Assembly: GCA_013398295.1 (NCBI GenBank) | Contig: VZSF01002028.1 | Coordinates: 699,894 to 763,893, forward strand | Length of the DNA stretch: 64,000 bases | Direction: 5' to 3' | DNA from: Chionis minor | Lineage: Eukaryota; Chordata; Aves; Charadriiformes; Chionididae | Shown here: piece by piece, positions 1 to 12,100 of the stretch | How positions within the stretch are numbered: the first letter of the stretch is position 1 | How the letters are laid out: every line of letters starts with the position of its first letter | Notes under the pieces: generated by a model | What the model was told of the DNA's origin: nothing | Databases searched by the model: none | What the model saw: the letters and a program-made list of their open reading frames with translations, nothing else | Position numbers and translations under genes: made by a program

Positions 1-96
1 TGCAGCATAATGGTGAAAAAAGGGGTGAAAATATCTGCTTTACAGTGCATGGCAAATATTCTGCATTTCTGTTGATTTTTGTCCTCTTTCTTTTAG

Positions 97-151
97 ATAA
101 ATCCAAGAGCTAAATCCCCTGTCAGCATGAACAAAACATCAGAGTTTCAAG
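97..151 (+). CDS. CARD11: CARD11 exon, start of visible linker ([11 protein letters not shown]...)
   Basis: The 55-nt exon follows a strong polypyrimidine tract ending in TTTTAG and ends at CAAG|gtcaga. It starts in phase 0 and leaves one base, which completes an Ala codon with the two bases opening the next exon. That phase match is the main support, because I cannot recall the human sequence here with certainty. It encodes [18 protein letters not shown], a linker segment between coiled coil and PDZ. Confidence 0.72.
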
Positions 152-3100
152 GTCAGAAAGAGCACCCCTGTCCTTATTCCTTTTCTGTTGCTTTGTCTCA
201 TTCACTTAATCTCTTTAAGTTGTTTTAACGAATATGTCAACTGGGGAAATTCTTAACTAAGTCCAAGTCGGTAAAATAGACAGTTTCTCTCATAGTGAAC
301 AATGGCATCATTTAAGGTCATCAAGTGTTCTACCTGAATGTCCTCTCCATCCAGAGATACCTCCACAGACACACAATATTGCATCTCTCAGCTTACCTAA
401 ATTTTCTGTTTACTCGATTTTCCTTTTAGTTGACAGAAATTTTGAAGTCATTGTTGTAATAACTGTACTAAAATTCATTATACTATTCTCTTTGCTGTTA
501 GAAAATTGCTGAAAAGACCCTGATCTAGTGATCATACAGTAATTTCCTTTGTCCTTTAGCAAAAAAGGAATTAATTTTAAATCTAAAGTGCTGCACAAGT
601 TGGGGGAAGGGGCTGACCCACCCATCAGCCAGCTGCCAAGTTACCCCATTAGTTGTTGTATATTCATGTTCGAGCTGCTCCCAATTCCTCTTATTTATGT
701 AACACTGTTCTCAAAGCAAACACCATCTCAGGCAGCGCATCCTTTATTTGTTACGCGCGGCGGCACTCTCGCTGTTATACAAAATAGGGTGGGAAACATG
801 GTTCCTGCTGCAAGACGTTAGTTGCACGGTGTGTTTGGTGTCAGGTAATGTGCAACACTGGTACCAATTAGAGGTGCTGAGGAAGGAAAGGAGTCCACAA
901 AGATGTTCACGCTGTGCTCCCTGCGGCTGCTGAGGGATCTCAAGCTTCTCGGTCCCTGTTGTAAATTTTTTGTTCTAAAAAGAGTGAAATTCAGTGAGCC
1001 AACCTTATTGCAGGCTACCAGATCCAGATGATGAAGTTAAAATGTAAATTAATAAAACAATCCTTCTTTAATTTGTCAAATAGTATTCATAGATCTAATA
1101 AAAACGTACAGGATGGAGTTGAAAGAAAAAGTTGGCAAGAGGCTGCCCAGGGTGGCGTGCATTCTGCGCTTTGTCCGGAAGCCGCCGGGGAAGGAAAGGG
1201 CACGGAGCGTTTCCTGCAGCCTCTGCCTGGCGCAGGGCGGGGAAACGAGATAAGCTGAGATGGAGAGATAATCCTAAATGTTGTTGCAAATCTGTGAAAG
1301 ACTCTGTGTTGAAAGTGATCTGACCCAACCTTCTCCGGTGTCTGCCTTTCTCTCTGTCATCTGTGAGCGCAGCAGTCAGAGCCCAGGATGAAGACGGGGC
1401 TGATGCCAGCAACGGCCGCACGGACACGAGTTCCTCTGCTTCTGTTTCCATCAGTAACTCCATCAGCAGCTGTGAAGTCAGCAAAATTGTAAGGAGCCTT
1501 CAGGTGCTGCTTGCCTGTCTACGACCGCCTCTCCTAACGCAGTTCAGAGCTCTCGCAGCCCAGTGTTAGCACTTCACTGGCGTCCCAGTTGGGAGCACAC
1601 TCAAGGCACTTGTCAGAAGCTCCTTTAATCCTTTTACCAGCATTTTGTCAGAACCATCTTATTAGCCTTTTTCTAAACCACAGAATTGGTTTATGTTTAT
1701 TTAAAGATATTTCAAAGGTACTTATGACCTCTTGCTGTCTCCTTATGCCATTTCACATTTACTGTTAGAAGGAAGAGATTTTCTTTAAAAGCTGCTTTGT
1801 AATTTATTTAAGAAAATTTTCAGGGGGGGGTTGTGAGTTCTCTAATGCTTTTGCTGTCTGTAAGTAACAGCGAGTGAGAAAAGGGGTGCAGATCACTGCT
1901 GGAAATTTCTGCATACCATAGGCAAACCATTTCTTCCCTGCTTGCTGTATCCCCGTAATCTCCCAAGGTAGATATTCCATTATACATATGTGAGCACTGA
2001 CGCAGCAGGACAAGCAGGCAGAGAGAGTGCTCTTGCAGAGTGCTAATAACAAAGAACAAAACATCTTTCTAGAACACCGTGAAAAATGCTGCCCCCAGGA
2101 AATTAAAATTATATCCGAGAATAGCCAGGAAAGAACTCCCTGCCACTCGTAATAAGCTTAGCTGGGCTAGGAATATTCTTTGGAATATCTCTTGGATATT
2201 TAGACAATTTATACTGTCTTCCTTGTAGTACAATTTAGAGTTTAGTTTGCAGAGTACTAGATTAATTAATTGAATGTATGGAGATCTGTATTTTTCTTCT
2301 TCCTTCCTACTATTTATATATATAAGTATACACACATTCTGCTTTTCATCCTCTTCCTCCTACATGTCAGCTGTGCAACACGGATTCCACGCATCAAGGG
2401 TAAAGTTAAAATTCTTTGGTAAATCAGCCAGTTGTGTGGTCACAGACAAAGCTACTGTGCCAGCACACAAGCTGTGCGTATTGCTAAATTACTGGAATAT
2501 ATGAATATGAATGCTCTTGTATGTAGTGTTCTGCATGTCTAGAAGCAATTTTTCTTACTGTTGTGTGTGCTTCACAGTGCAGAGTAGCACTGGCAAGCTA
2601 GCGGGCTAATGCTTCTCTATGTTAGAAATGATAGCACATTTAAGACAGATAACCTTTCTGTCGCTTTCTTTTTTAAAAGCAAACCCTGAGAAATCGCAAC
2701 GACAGTATCATGTCTACAACTCCTGAGCCTCCGGGAAATGATTCGATAGTCCGACGTTGCAAAGAGGACGCCCCTCATTGCAGGTAGGTAGCCACGCCGG
2801 TGGAATATGCCCAGAACCTGTAGTCACAAGGAGGAGGCAAACAGGACCTTACATGTCCTTGTGTCTGTCTCTCGTTGGAGAGCTTCTATTAGGCAGCAGG
2901 ACTGACTTTCTAAACTTCTCAGGGCTGCAGTCCTGCATCCCTAATTTTGTCCAAAACACTCAGGCATCTCTGATAGTTCAGCTGGGACGAATGACACTGT
3001 GATATCACTGCAGCACTCACTTTTTTAATGTACGTAATATGAAACAGTACTGAAAGGACTCCAGGCACCAATGCTATCAGAGAATGTGCTCCACCTCGGT

Positions 3101-6100
3101 AGACTGATACGGCTTCAGTTTTTGCTTCTCAGCTCCATGCTGCCTGTGTCTGTGTCCCTGTCCTTTCCCCTTCTCTCAAAGCCCCTCCTTCTCCTCTGTA
3201 AGTTGCCAAAATAGAGCAGAGATGCTGGAATGTCAGTGAGGAATTGGGGGCGAGGAGGGAGGTGGGTTTTATTGGGCTTGGGGCTCTCAGTCTCAGCATG
3301 GCGATGAGGGGAGAGAGGTGCATTGCCCTCTGCTTCACCTTCTGCTGCAGCTTCCACTCCTGTCGGGTCCTGGCCCTGTGGATTTCCCCTGGGAGTGAAA
3401 TCGGGTCAGGTGGGGAATGGAAAGGAGAGAGCCCTTGGCTGCCTCACCGGCCCCTAAATGGCACAGAGGCCTTTTCTAAAAGGGTTATGGCAATGCAACA
3501 CTTGGACATACTGTTCTGGTGTCGCTGTCGATAGCATCAGTGTTTGTATCAGAAATATCAGAAGATAAAAATACATTCCCTAAAGGTCCCAAGCAGAAGG
3601 AGAAAAGAACAAAGCCCAGGCAAGTCAATCTAGGAGAAAGCAATACATGTGGAAGGTTTAGGTCTTTATTAGATGTGGGGTTTAGATCTAACCTTTATTA
3701 GAACTTTACATAGATTTTTAACGCTTTTCAAAACAAACTCCTCTCCGACAGACTGCTCCTTTTGCCTCTCTTTCTCTGTGTAAAGCTTTGCGAGACAGCT
3801 CTCCATTGAGGGCTTCCTCAGCTAGTTCCCACACACAATTTTCTAGGCTGCTGAGGATTTAGGCAGAGTTTATTCTGGTCTCCCTTAGGTTCTCCTATAT
3901 TGTCCTCCAAGCCCTCATTTTAAGTGTGTTATTTTAATTCAAGATGGATGAAAAGGGTTGTTTTGTCAATGATTTGAATGTTTCATGTTAACTTGAAAAG
4001 CCCTTGGCGTACCTGATCATTGAAATATTTGCAGTATATCACAGAATGCGGTAAAGATTACATAGATATTATTCATCTGGCGGACTTATTTCACCACAGC
4101 TCTGACTATATCCTGTTCCATATGTTAAGGCATTGGAAGACTAAGCTGTATTGAAATTTGAAATTTTTCCTCTTATTACACACTCTTTCCCATTGGCATG
4201 TGGAAGTAAAAGGTGCCCTCGAGCAAGGTCTGAATGTGGCCTTACTTTATTGAGTTACTAATCACTAGAGTCAAGTATCTCAAGAGCATGCCCAGAACTT
4301 CACTGTAGTTTATAACTTTATAATTAGCCTGCAAAGGTTTTTTAACTTGTTTGTGAACATAATCCAAAATAATTGCTATTTGCATGCCAAGTTGCAGGTT
4401 TCACAGTTCATCTGATCTTGATTTGTGTGGAAAAAAAGTGAGATCATAATTTAATATGTAGAAAAAGGTGTATTATTTCCCTGCTAATGCATGGTATAAA
4501 AATAGCTGATTCTTCCCAGAGAGGCTGCAAAAATTCACCCTTCACCTGAAGTCAAATATGAGGAATATCAGCTCCGCAGGAGACCTACAAATCATTCTGA
4601 ATGGGGAAAACAACAAGCTGTTATTTAAACAGCTCTGCAACCAAAGGGCATGCTTTAATGAAGTCCTTCTAGTGAAACAGACAGATCACTCACTTGGCTG
4701 GACATCCCCAACATCCCTTTAAGAGCAAAATTTTGGTGAATTTCACCTGTTCATTTTCAAAGCCAACCGATCTAGTCACCCTTAAAAGGAAGGGTTGTGT
4801 CAGTGGGAGCTGGACTGGGACCAGCGCTGTGGCGTAAGAATTTCTGTGCAAGAGCTTGGAAGACCTTGCCATTCTGCTACTGTAGGTGTCCGAGTAACCA
4901 TGCAAGGTACCATTAAGCTCTTATAAAATGCTTCAAGTACTTTAAATCAAGCAGGTAAATTACTCCTTTACTGCTGCACCTCAGTGCCTTCCCTTGCATT
5001 CACTCTGTCCATTGGAGAGCTTCTGACGTGTTTGATCTCTAATGGAAAAAACCGTGCTGCAGTGTACATACAGCTGATTTTACACAAGCGTTTAACTCAG
5101 TGCTGAAGCAGGTGTGGTGTAAGTCACACCTGGGAGACCAGCAGTCAGCAGCTTCCCTTTGTCTTCAGCAAAATCTTCGTTCCCTCCCTGCTGTTAGCAA
5201 TTTTTCCTTCTGAATCTTCTTGCTGCTTCCCATGTTGGCTGACACATACTGCCTTCCTGACATCTTCCTACAACATCCCTGCGCCCACAAGTATGTGACT
5301 TGCTTATTTTTTTGCAGCTGCCCCACTGCCTGATGCAACACCTCCAACATCTTTCTTTTTCACTGAAAAAGCTCCTCCTTCAGAACTTAATGAAGTCTGC
5401 TAAAGTTGAAAATCTGCTAAAAGCTGGAAAGTGAACAGCTTTCTCTCTCTCTCCTCCATTATCATATGTTTTGCTTTTAATTTTAGCCTGGTTGAAGAGG
5501 ACAATGACAGCTTTGGATATGATGCGTTGGAGCTAGATGGTAAGCAAGAGGACATCATGTCTATAGTTTAACTATGAGATCTATGTGATTAGCTCACCAG
5601 CTACAGATACTGTCCAGTAACCAACTCCTGGTCTAAATAAGATGGGACACACAGTTTGGGAAAAAATCAAGTCAGCTCATCATAACCAGAAAACAAAGAG
5701 GCAACTAGTGGGGAGAATAAGAAAGCGGTCATTCCTGAAGAACTAAGTAGGAGAAGGATTAGACTGAGTGAATAGATGGAGGGTGCTTGGCTGAGGTTTG
5801 TGGGTTGATAAGAAGACCTCTAGTCTTTAAATAAGGAAAGAACCAAATTGAGAGGAGAAAGAGTAAAACAAACCAAACTCCTCAGTGCTATCAGATGAAA
5901 GGAGAAGAGGTAATGGGCACAAACTAAAGAACAAGCAATTCCATTTAAACAGGAAAAAAAAAAAAAAAGCTTTTTTACTGTAAGGGTGGTCAAACACTGG
6001 AATAGGATTGTCCAAAGAGTCTGACGAGTCTCCATCCTTGGAGATGCTTAACACCCAATTGGACAAGTCCCGAGCAGTCTCCTCTAGCTGAGCCTGCTTT

Positions 6101-9100
6101 GAGCAGGGGGGTTGACTAGACAATCTCCAGAGGTCCAACTTGCTGTTCCGTGACACTGATCAGGTAGATCCAGTAAGCAAGACTGGCATTCCTTGCCTTG
6201 GCCTGTGGACATGAATCATGCTTTTGCACTAGGAATTTCCTCCTTCAGCTTTGTCTGGGATCAATCAAACATCCCTTTTCCCCTTTTCCCTCTTTGTCCC
6301 TCTGTCTGGGGCTCATTTTCCTTCTTCTTACTCTTTTCAGATGACAGTCACGACAGGCAATCACATGGAGCTCCTTCAGTGCACTCTTCCTCGTCTTCTC
6401 ATCAGTCAGAAGGCCTGGATGCCTATGAGCTTGAGCATGTCAGCTCCATATTTAGAAAGTTCTCGCTGGAAAGGTATTTGAGATGCCGGTTTACCTACCT
6501 TAGACAGAGACTGAGGGGAAAGGCTGCTATAGTAGAAATCCTCTGTTTATCTATTAGTTGCTGAAGATATAATGGCAGGAATATGGTGTCACAAGCTGTT
6601 ATTTGACACAAATATCTCATGATAGCGTGCTAAGTCTTTATGTCGGCAGCAGTGTCACATGTTATTTTGGAGCACTCTCATATCCTGCAAACCAAAATTT
6701 CAAAAACTTCCAGGTAGACAAAATGTTCTAGAGGCTTAAATTTATCCTTGTGATCTCGTTACCTTGCTGCCGCAGGTTGCTAGGTGAGGGGCTGTTGTGC
6801 ATCTGAGTTATTCTGTCATGTCAGAGCACTTGAAGCTATCCAGATGCTCTTCTCCAGAACTTATGCAGTAATGAGAGGATTTCTTTTTGGGTCCTTGGAT
6901 CCTAATGCTTGATATGACTAGGAGTTTGTTTATAGGTCTCTCATTTATCGTTAAACTCTGGAGTTAAACTCCAGAGTTTGAAAATTTAACTCTGGAGTGA
7001 TAGTTAAAAGCTGAGATAACTGTCTAACTGTTTCTTCCTTTCATAAACACAGACCTTTTCGTCCCTCTGTCACATCTGTTGATCGCATCAGAAATTCCTG
7101 CCATACTATCCAGCGCGTGACACTGAATGGAGAGAGTCTCAAGTCAGAAATCACTCTGGTTGGGGGTAACGACAAAGGGAGCTTTATTAGCTCTGTCAAG
7201 ACAGGATCACTGGCAGAGAAAGCAGGCCTTCGGGAGGGACACCAAATCCTAATGGTGAGCATAAAATAATCAACAAACAGCATTGGATATCTGTCCACCT
7301 ACACCGAGCATACTCACCACAATACTTTCCTTTGTTTCGTCTTTCATCTTGTATTAATGCCAAAGCATACGACTCATGCAGAAGAAAATCTGCTGTTGGC
7401 TATTCAGATATGGGAGAACAGATTTATGGTCATCCGACACACGCACACGCTTTTGCACTTTACAGTAGCTCTGTAGGGAAGAGACAAGAGCAACCGACGC
7501 TTTCGTTCATGCCGTACGGTACAGGACAGCCCCTCTGCACAGACCCTCAACTTCCCAGTACTTCCCTGCCTGAAAGGGCAGATGTTCATGCTACTTAGCC
7601 TGGCACGATGACTCCTAACCTATTCCTGGAGGGGCCTATCCTGGGACCAGAGCAGAAACAGATACGGCCGCAACATGAACGGGAAGAAGGGCTGCGCACC
7701 TGCGTAGCTCTCCCCAGCACCACAGAAGCAGGAGTTCAACGGTGCTTCTGTTAAGTTGCTCTTTGCTTAGTTTTCCCTCCATTGCTGATATTCCCAAATC
7801 ATTTTCCTATTAAAATGCCTCCCAGGGGAAAAAAAACCCCCACAACTGATATTCCCACACTATTTATTACAGGGAAGCCTGGGATTGTCAAAGAGCTGCA
7901 GTTGTGTTGACTGCTAGCATTCCTAATTTGAGAGAAAAGAAAGTAAATAATTAGAACGTAATCTGCATCCTGATAGCGAAGTAGCTGCATTGTTTAATCA
8001 GAAAAAGATTATGCCGCTAAAAAAAAAATGGTGTAATTGACTCAGAGATTGAACCTGCACTGGAGAGTAATATTTCTTTCATATCTAGTTGGAGGCCTGC
8101 ATCAAAGAGGAAAATCAGAGTGTTCCCTTGGATACTTGCACAAAGGAAGAAGTTCACTGGACAATTCAGAGGTGCAGTGGCCCAGTAACACTCCAGTATA
8201 AATCAAATCACGAAGGTAAGACCAAAAGTATTTCTCATCTCACATAGTCCCAGGTCTATTATACTAACTAGTGTGGATGAACCAGAATATCCTTTGTATT
8301 GGTATCAATCTGAAGCACGTCCACTGGTGTTAATTATAGGTACTCTGTGAAACTGCTCCAGCTTTTAGCTTTGTGACTGAGAACAAAAAAAGCCCATATC
8401 CTTGTCACTACAGGACTCTGAAGAATTTACATGGTGGGCCAATAACAACATGACTCACAAAACACATTGAGCTTATTTTTATGTATGGTTTTCTGTAACA
8501 CAATGTGGTGAGCTGAATAATCTTTATCCAGCTGAAGTCGATTTAGCATTTACCTGATGGAGTTGCCCTGTTTATTACCTTTTTGGCTTTATCTTATCTT
8601 TAGCAGCTGGAGTTCATGTGTGGTGAACAGAATTTGATTTTAGTGTTCATGGCCTGAAATGATAATTTCAGGTTATGGATCAGAAATTACACTCCAAAAT
8701 CCATTTTTTACTGATATATATAAATTTGTGGGCTTTTTTTTAACGCTGGTTATAGAATTTCAGCTGCATAGATCACACAGGAAGTGATGTCTTTGATTTT
8801 CTTTGACGTTTTCAAAGGTGGGAAAGACTATTGCAATTTTTTTTGAGCGCCCCTTAACTGCAGATAAAGCATGTTATAGATTGTGGGAGTGCCAATTAGA
8901 GCTAATGATAAAGGGAATAGCTTGTCATTAGAATTGGTGGCAGAACTCAAGCTGTATTCGCAGGATCGAGCTATGCCTGTGTCTGCATCTTTGCTGAGTT
9001 CTCCGTATCACAGGTCATGTGTGCAGTGCTGAAAATGGAGTTACCTAAAACTATCATTATAGTGAGAATTTTCTCACAAATACTGATACCAGCACCGTGA

Positions 9101-12100
9101 GCTCTTTATGAATCAATGCCCCGATAACGTCTTTGAGGTGCAGGCCTGTAACTGTGTTGTAACTAGCGTAACTAGCACTCTAGAAGTATAAACCCTCTCT
9201 CGGAGGAGCCTCGGAAGCCCGTGCTGTGTGCTTCTCCCAGAGGATGCTCAGGAATACAGCAATGCTGAGGTCTGACCAGCAGCCATCGTGTTTCACCCCT
9301 TCCTTCGCTGCCACAGGTTACCGGCGACTGCTGGCGGAACTGGAAGAAGGGCTCATCACCTCGGGGGACTCATTTTATATCCGCTTTAATCTGAACATCT
9401 CCAGCCAGCTGGACGGCTGCACCCTGTCAGTGAAATGTGACGAGATTGTTCATATTCTTGACACCATGTACCAGGGGATGTGCGAGTGGCTGTGCGCCAG
9501 AGTCGATCCTTTCACGGACAGGGACCTGGAAATGGGGACCATTCCCAGCTACAGCAGGTGAGTGTGATGCTGAGGGACCACGACTGAGAGCGGTGGTTCT
9601 GTAAACAGGGAAATGAATAACTGCTGTAAGGAAAGAGGTATATGCCTTAATTTTTGAGATAAGCCAGGCGATGTTAAACTGCAATATGAGCTCTAAAGCT
9701 TCGAAAGGAGACTCCAGATGTTACCTAAAAGAATAACGAGGATTTCTCAAAAAGTATCATAGGAAAATATGCCGTGGAGATTCTTTAATCCTTAACTGCA
9801 CTGCAGTCCTGCTCGTTATTTTGTTCCTGCATTTACTGTGTGGTTCAGTGAGTCCTCGCTGCTATTTCTATTTAATCTTTTCTGTAGGCACAGACCTATT
9901 GCAGTCCAGCCTTCTTCTGAGTGGTTTCAAAGGTATCTTGATCTATGTGATTCCGTCCTTTCTTTCAGAGCCCAGCAACTTCTTTTGGTGAAGCTGCAGC
10001 GGCTGATGCACAGAGGAAGCAGAGAAGAGACAGAAAGCTCATACAATACCCTCCGGGGACTCCGGGTCAGTATCTACAAACAACGTCTTTTCAACACCTG
10101 TTACTCCACTGCTACTTGTTGTTCGTTAGGTTAATTTTACAGAAAGTCCTGTTTGTACTCTACGTAGGTTTTGATTGTCCCAAGCAATAGGCACCTTATG
10201 TTCGCTTTAAATAATATTGTCTCTGGCAACGGACCTAGCTCCGGCACACTATTAACCCTTCCATCTATGAGGGAGTACACTTTGAAAGTCTAATATCTGT
10301 TCTGTGTCCTAGTTAGTCCTTGTCATTCTTCTCTACCTGTAAGCCTCTCATGCACCTTCATATCCACATGAGGAAGAAGCTGTGTCCTTGGAGTTAATAA
10401 TCGGCATTATTTCTCTCCTACTGTGAAGACGCATCTAATCCACAGAACTGTCATTGTCCCACATTAGAAAGACCTGTCTCTTTCAAGGTACATGCTGTGG
10501 AGAGAAGTGGGATTATCAGGTCTTCACACACCACAGCCCTGCTGATTTCCCCTTTTCCCTCAGTGAAAGTAATTTGATTTTTGTTTCTTTAGACCCAAGA
10601 ATTCCATCTTTGCATAATTAAAAACTAACTTCCTGGTGTATTAGTTACCATAAGTTATTTCTAGAGCTTGGGAGACATATACGCTTCTAACAGTTGCAGA
10701 GACGCTGTAGCCAGTGCTTGTGTTTGATTTCAGTCAGGGTTAAGTGTCATGCGTTCCTTCTGTACTCCAGTCCCCACTGATCAAAGGGACAGAGATCACT
10801 GACAGAGATGCTAGTGAAAGCAAAAGCTTTGCATGTATTTCTTGGTGCAGAAATTACCTCTTTCATAAGCCGTGGAGAGGAGTCTCCTGTGAAGAAAGAA
10901 ATGAGGAGAGCAGTAAGAGAACTGGTGCTTCTCAGCGTAGGCCATGCTGTGGCTACTGTCTCCTTAGAACATTGTATTTGGGATAGATATGAATCAAGCA
11001 CTATCCCTTCTATTGGAAATATAAAATATCTGCTTCTGCTTGTTCTGTTTCTCAAATGCTGTAATTTAAACAAACAAAAAAAAAAACCAAAACAACACAA
11101 CAACAACAAACTGAAAAAAAGGGAGGGAAAGAAAAATTCTTGTGTTATTTTTTACTAGAATACATTGCAGCCAGAGGAGCCTGCCCCGCAGAACGACCCA
11201 AAAGCCAGCCCTCGCCTATCCAGAGCAAGCTTTCTTTTGGGCCAAATATTACAGGTAATAAAGTTCAATTCCTCAATGCCTTGTCTGAAATAGTGGATAG
11301 AGTCATAGCATCATAGGATTACCTAGGTTGGAAGGGACCTTTAAGATCATTGAGTCCAACCATCAACCCAACACTGCCAAACCCACCCCTGCCCCATGTC
11401 CCTCAGCACCACGTCTGCCCTCCAGGGATGGCGACTCCACCACTGCCCTGGGCAGCCTGTTCCAATGCTTGACAACCCTTTGGGTGAAGAAATTTTTCCT
11501 AATATCCAACCTAAACCTCCCCTGGCACAACTTGAGGCCATTTCCTCTTGTCCTGTCACCTGTTACCTGGGAGAAGAGACCGACCTCCCCTCATTACAAC
11601 CTCCTTTCAGGTAGTTGTAGAGAGCAATCTGCACAGCAGATATTCTCAGGCTATCCTAATATCCCCGGCAACCCCACCTCAGGTATAGAGGTTGTATTGG
11701 GATTTCTTCCTATCAAAAAGAGAGTTAATATATGAAAAGATGAATGGGTTGTGTTTTCTAAATGCTCTAGTGATGTGGGGTGTTTATTTTTAAGTGTATG
11801 CCTTCCATTACAAATGTAGCTTGATGAGTCAAACGTATCTGCCATCAGAGGCTGAAATGTGTTTTGCTTGAAGCATAAGGGGGAGTCCATTGGGCTAGCC
11901 CAGATCCCCAATTCTCTGTGAGATGAGGTTCCATCAGCCAGCAGTCCTTTAATTGTAGGTCAGTGACCTACAACAGTGACCCAAAAGCGTGACAGAGTCT
12001 GTGTGTGGGAACAGTAAAAAATTCTTGTGAAGGAAGATAGTGGTGAAGGTTCGCAAATATACAGGAGGAGGAATTAATATTTGGATAGAGGAATAGTTGG

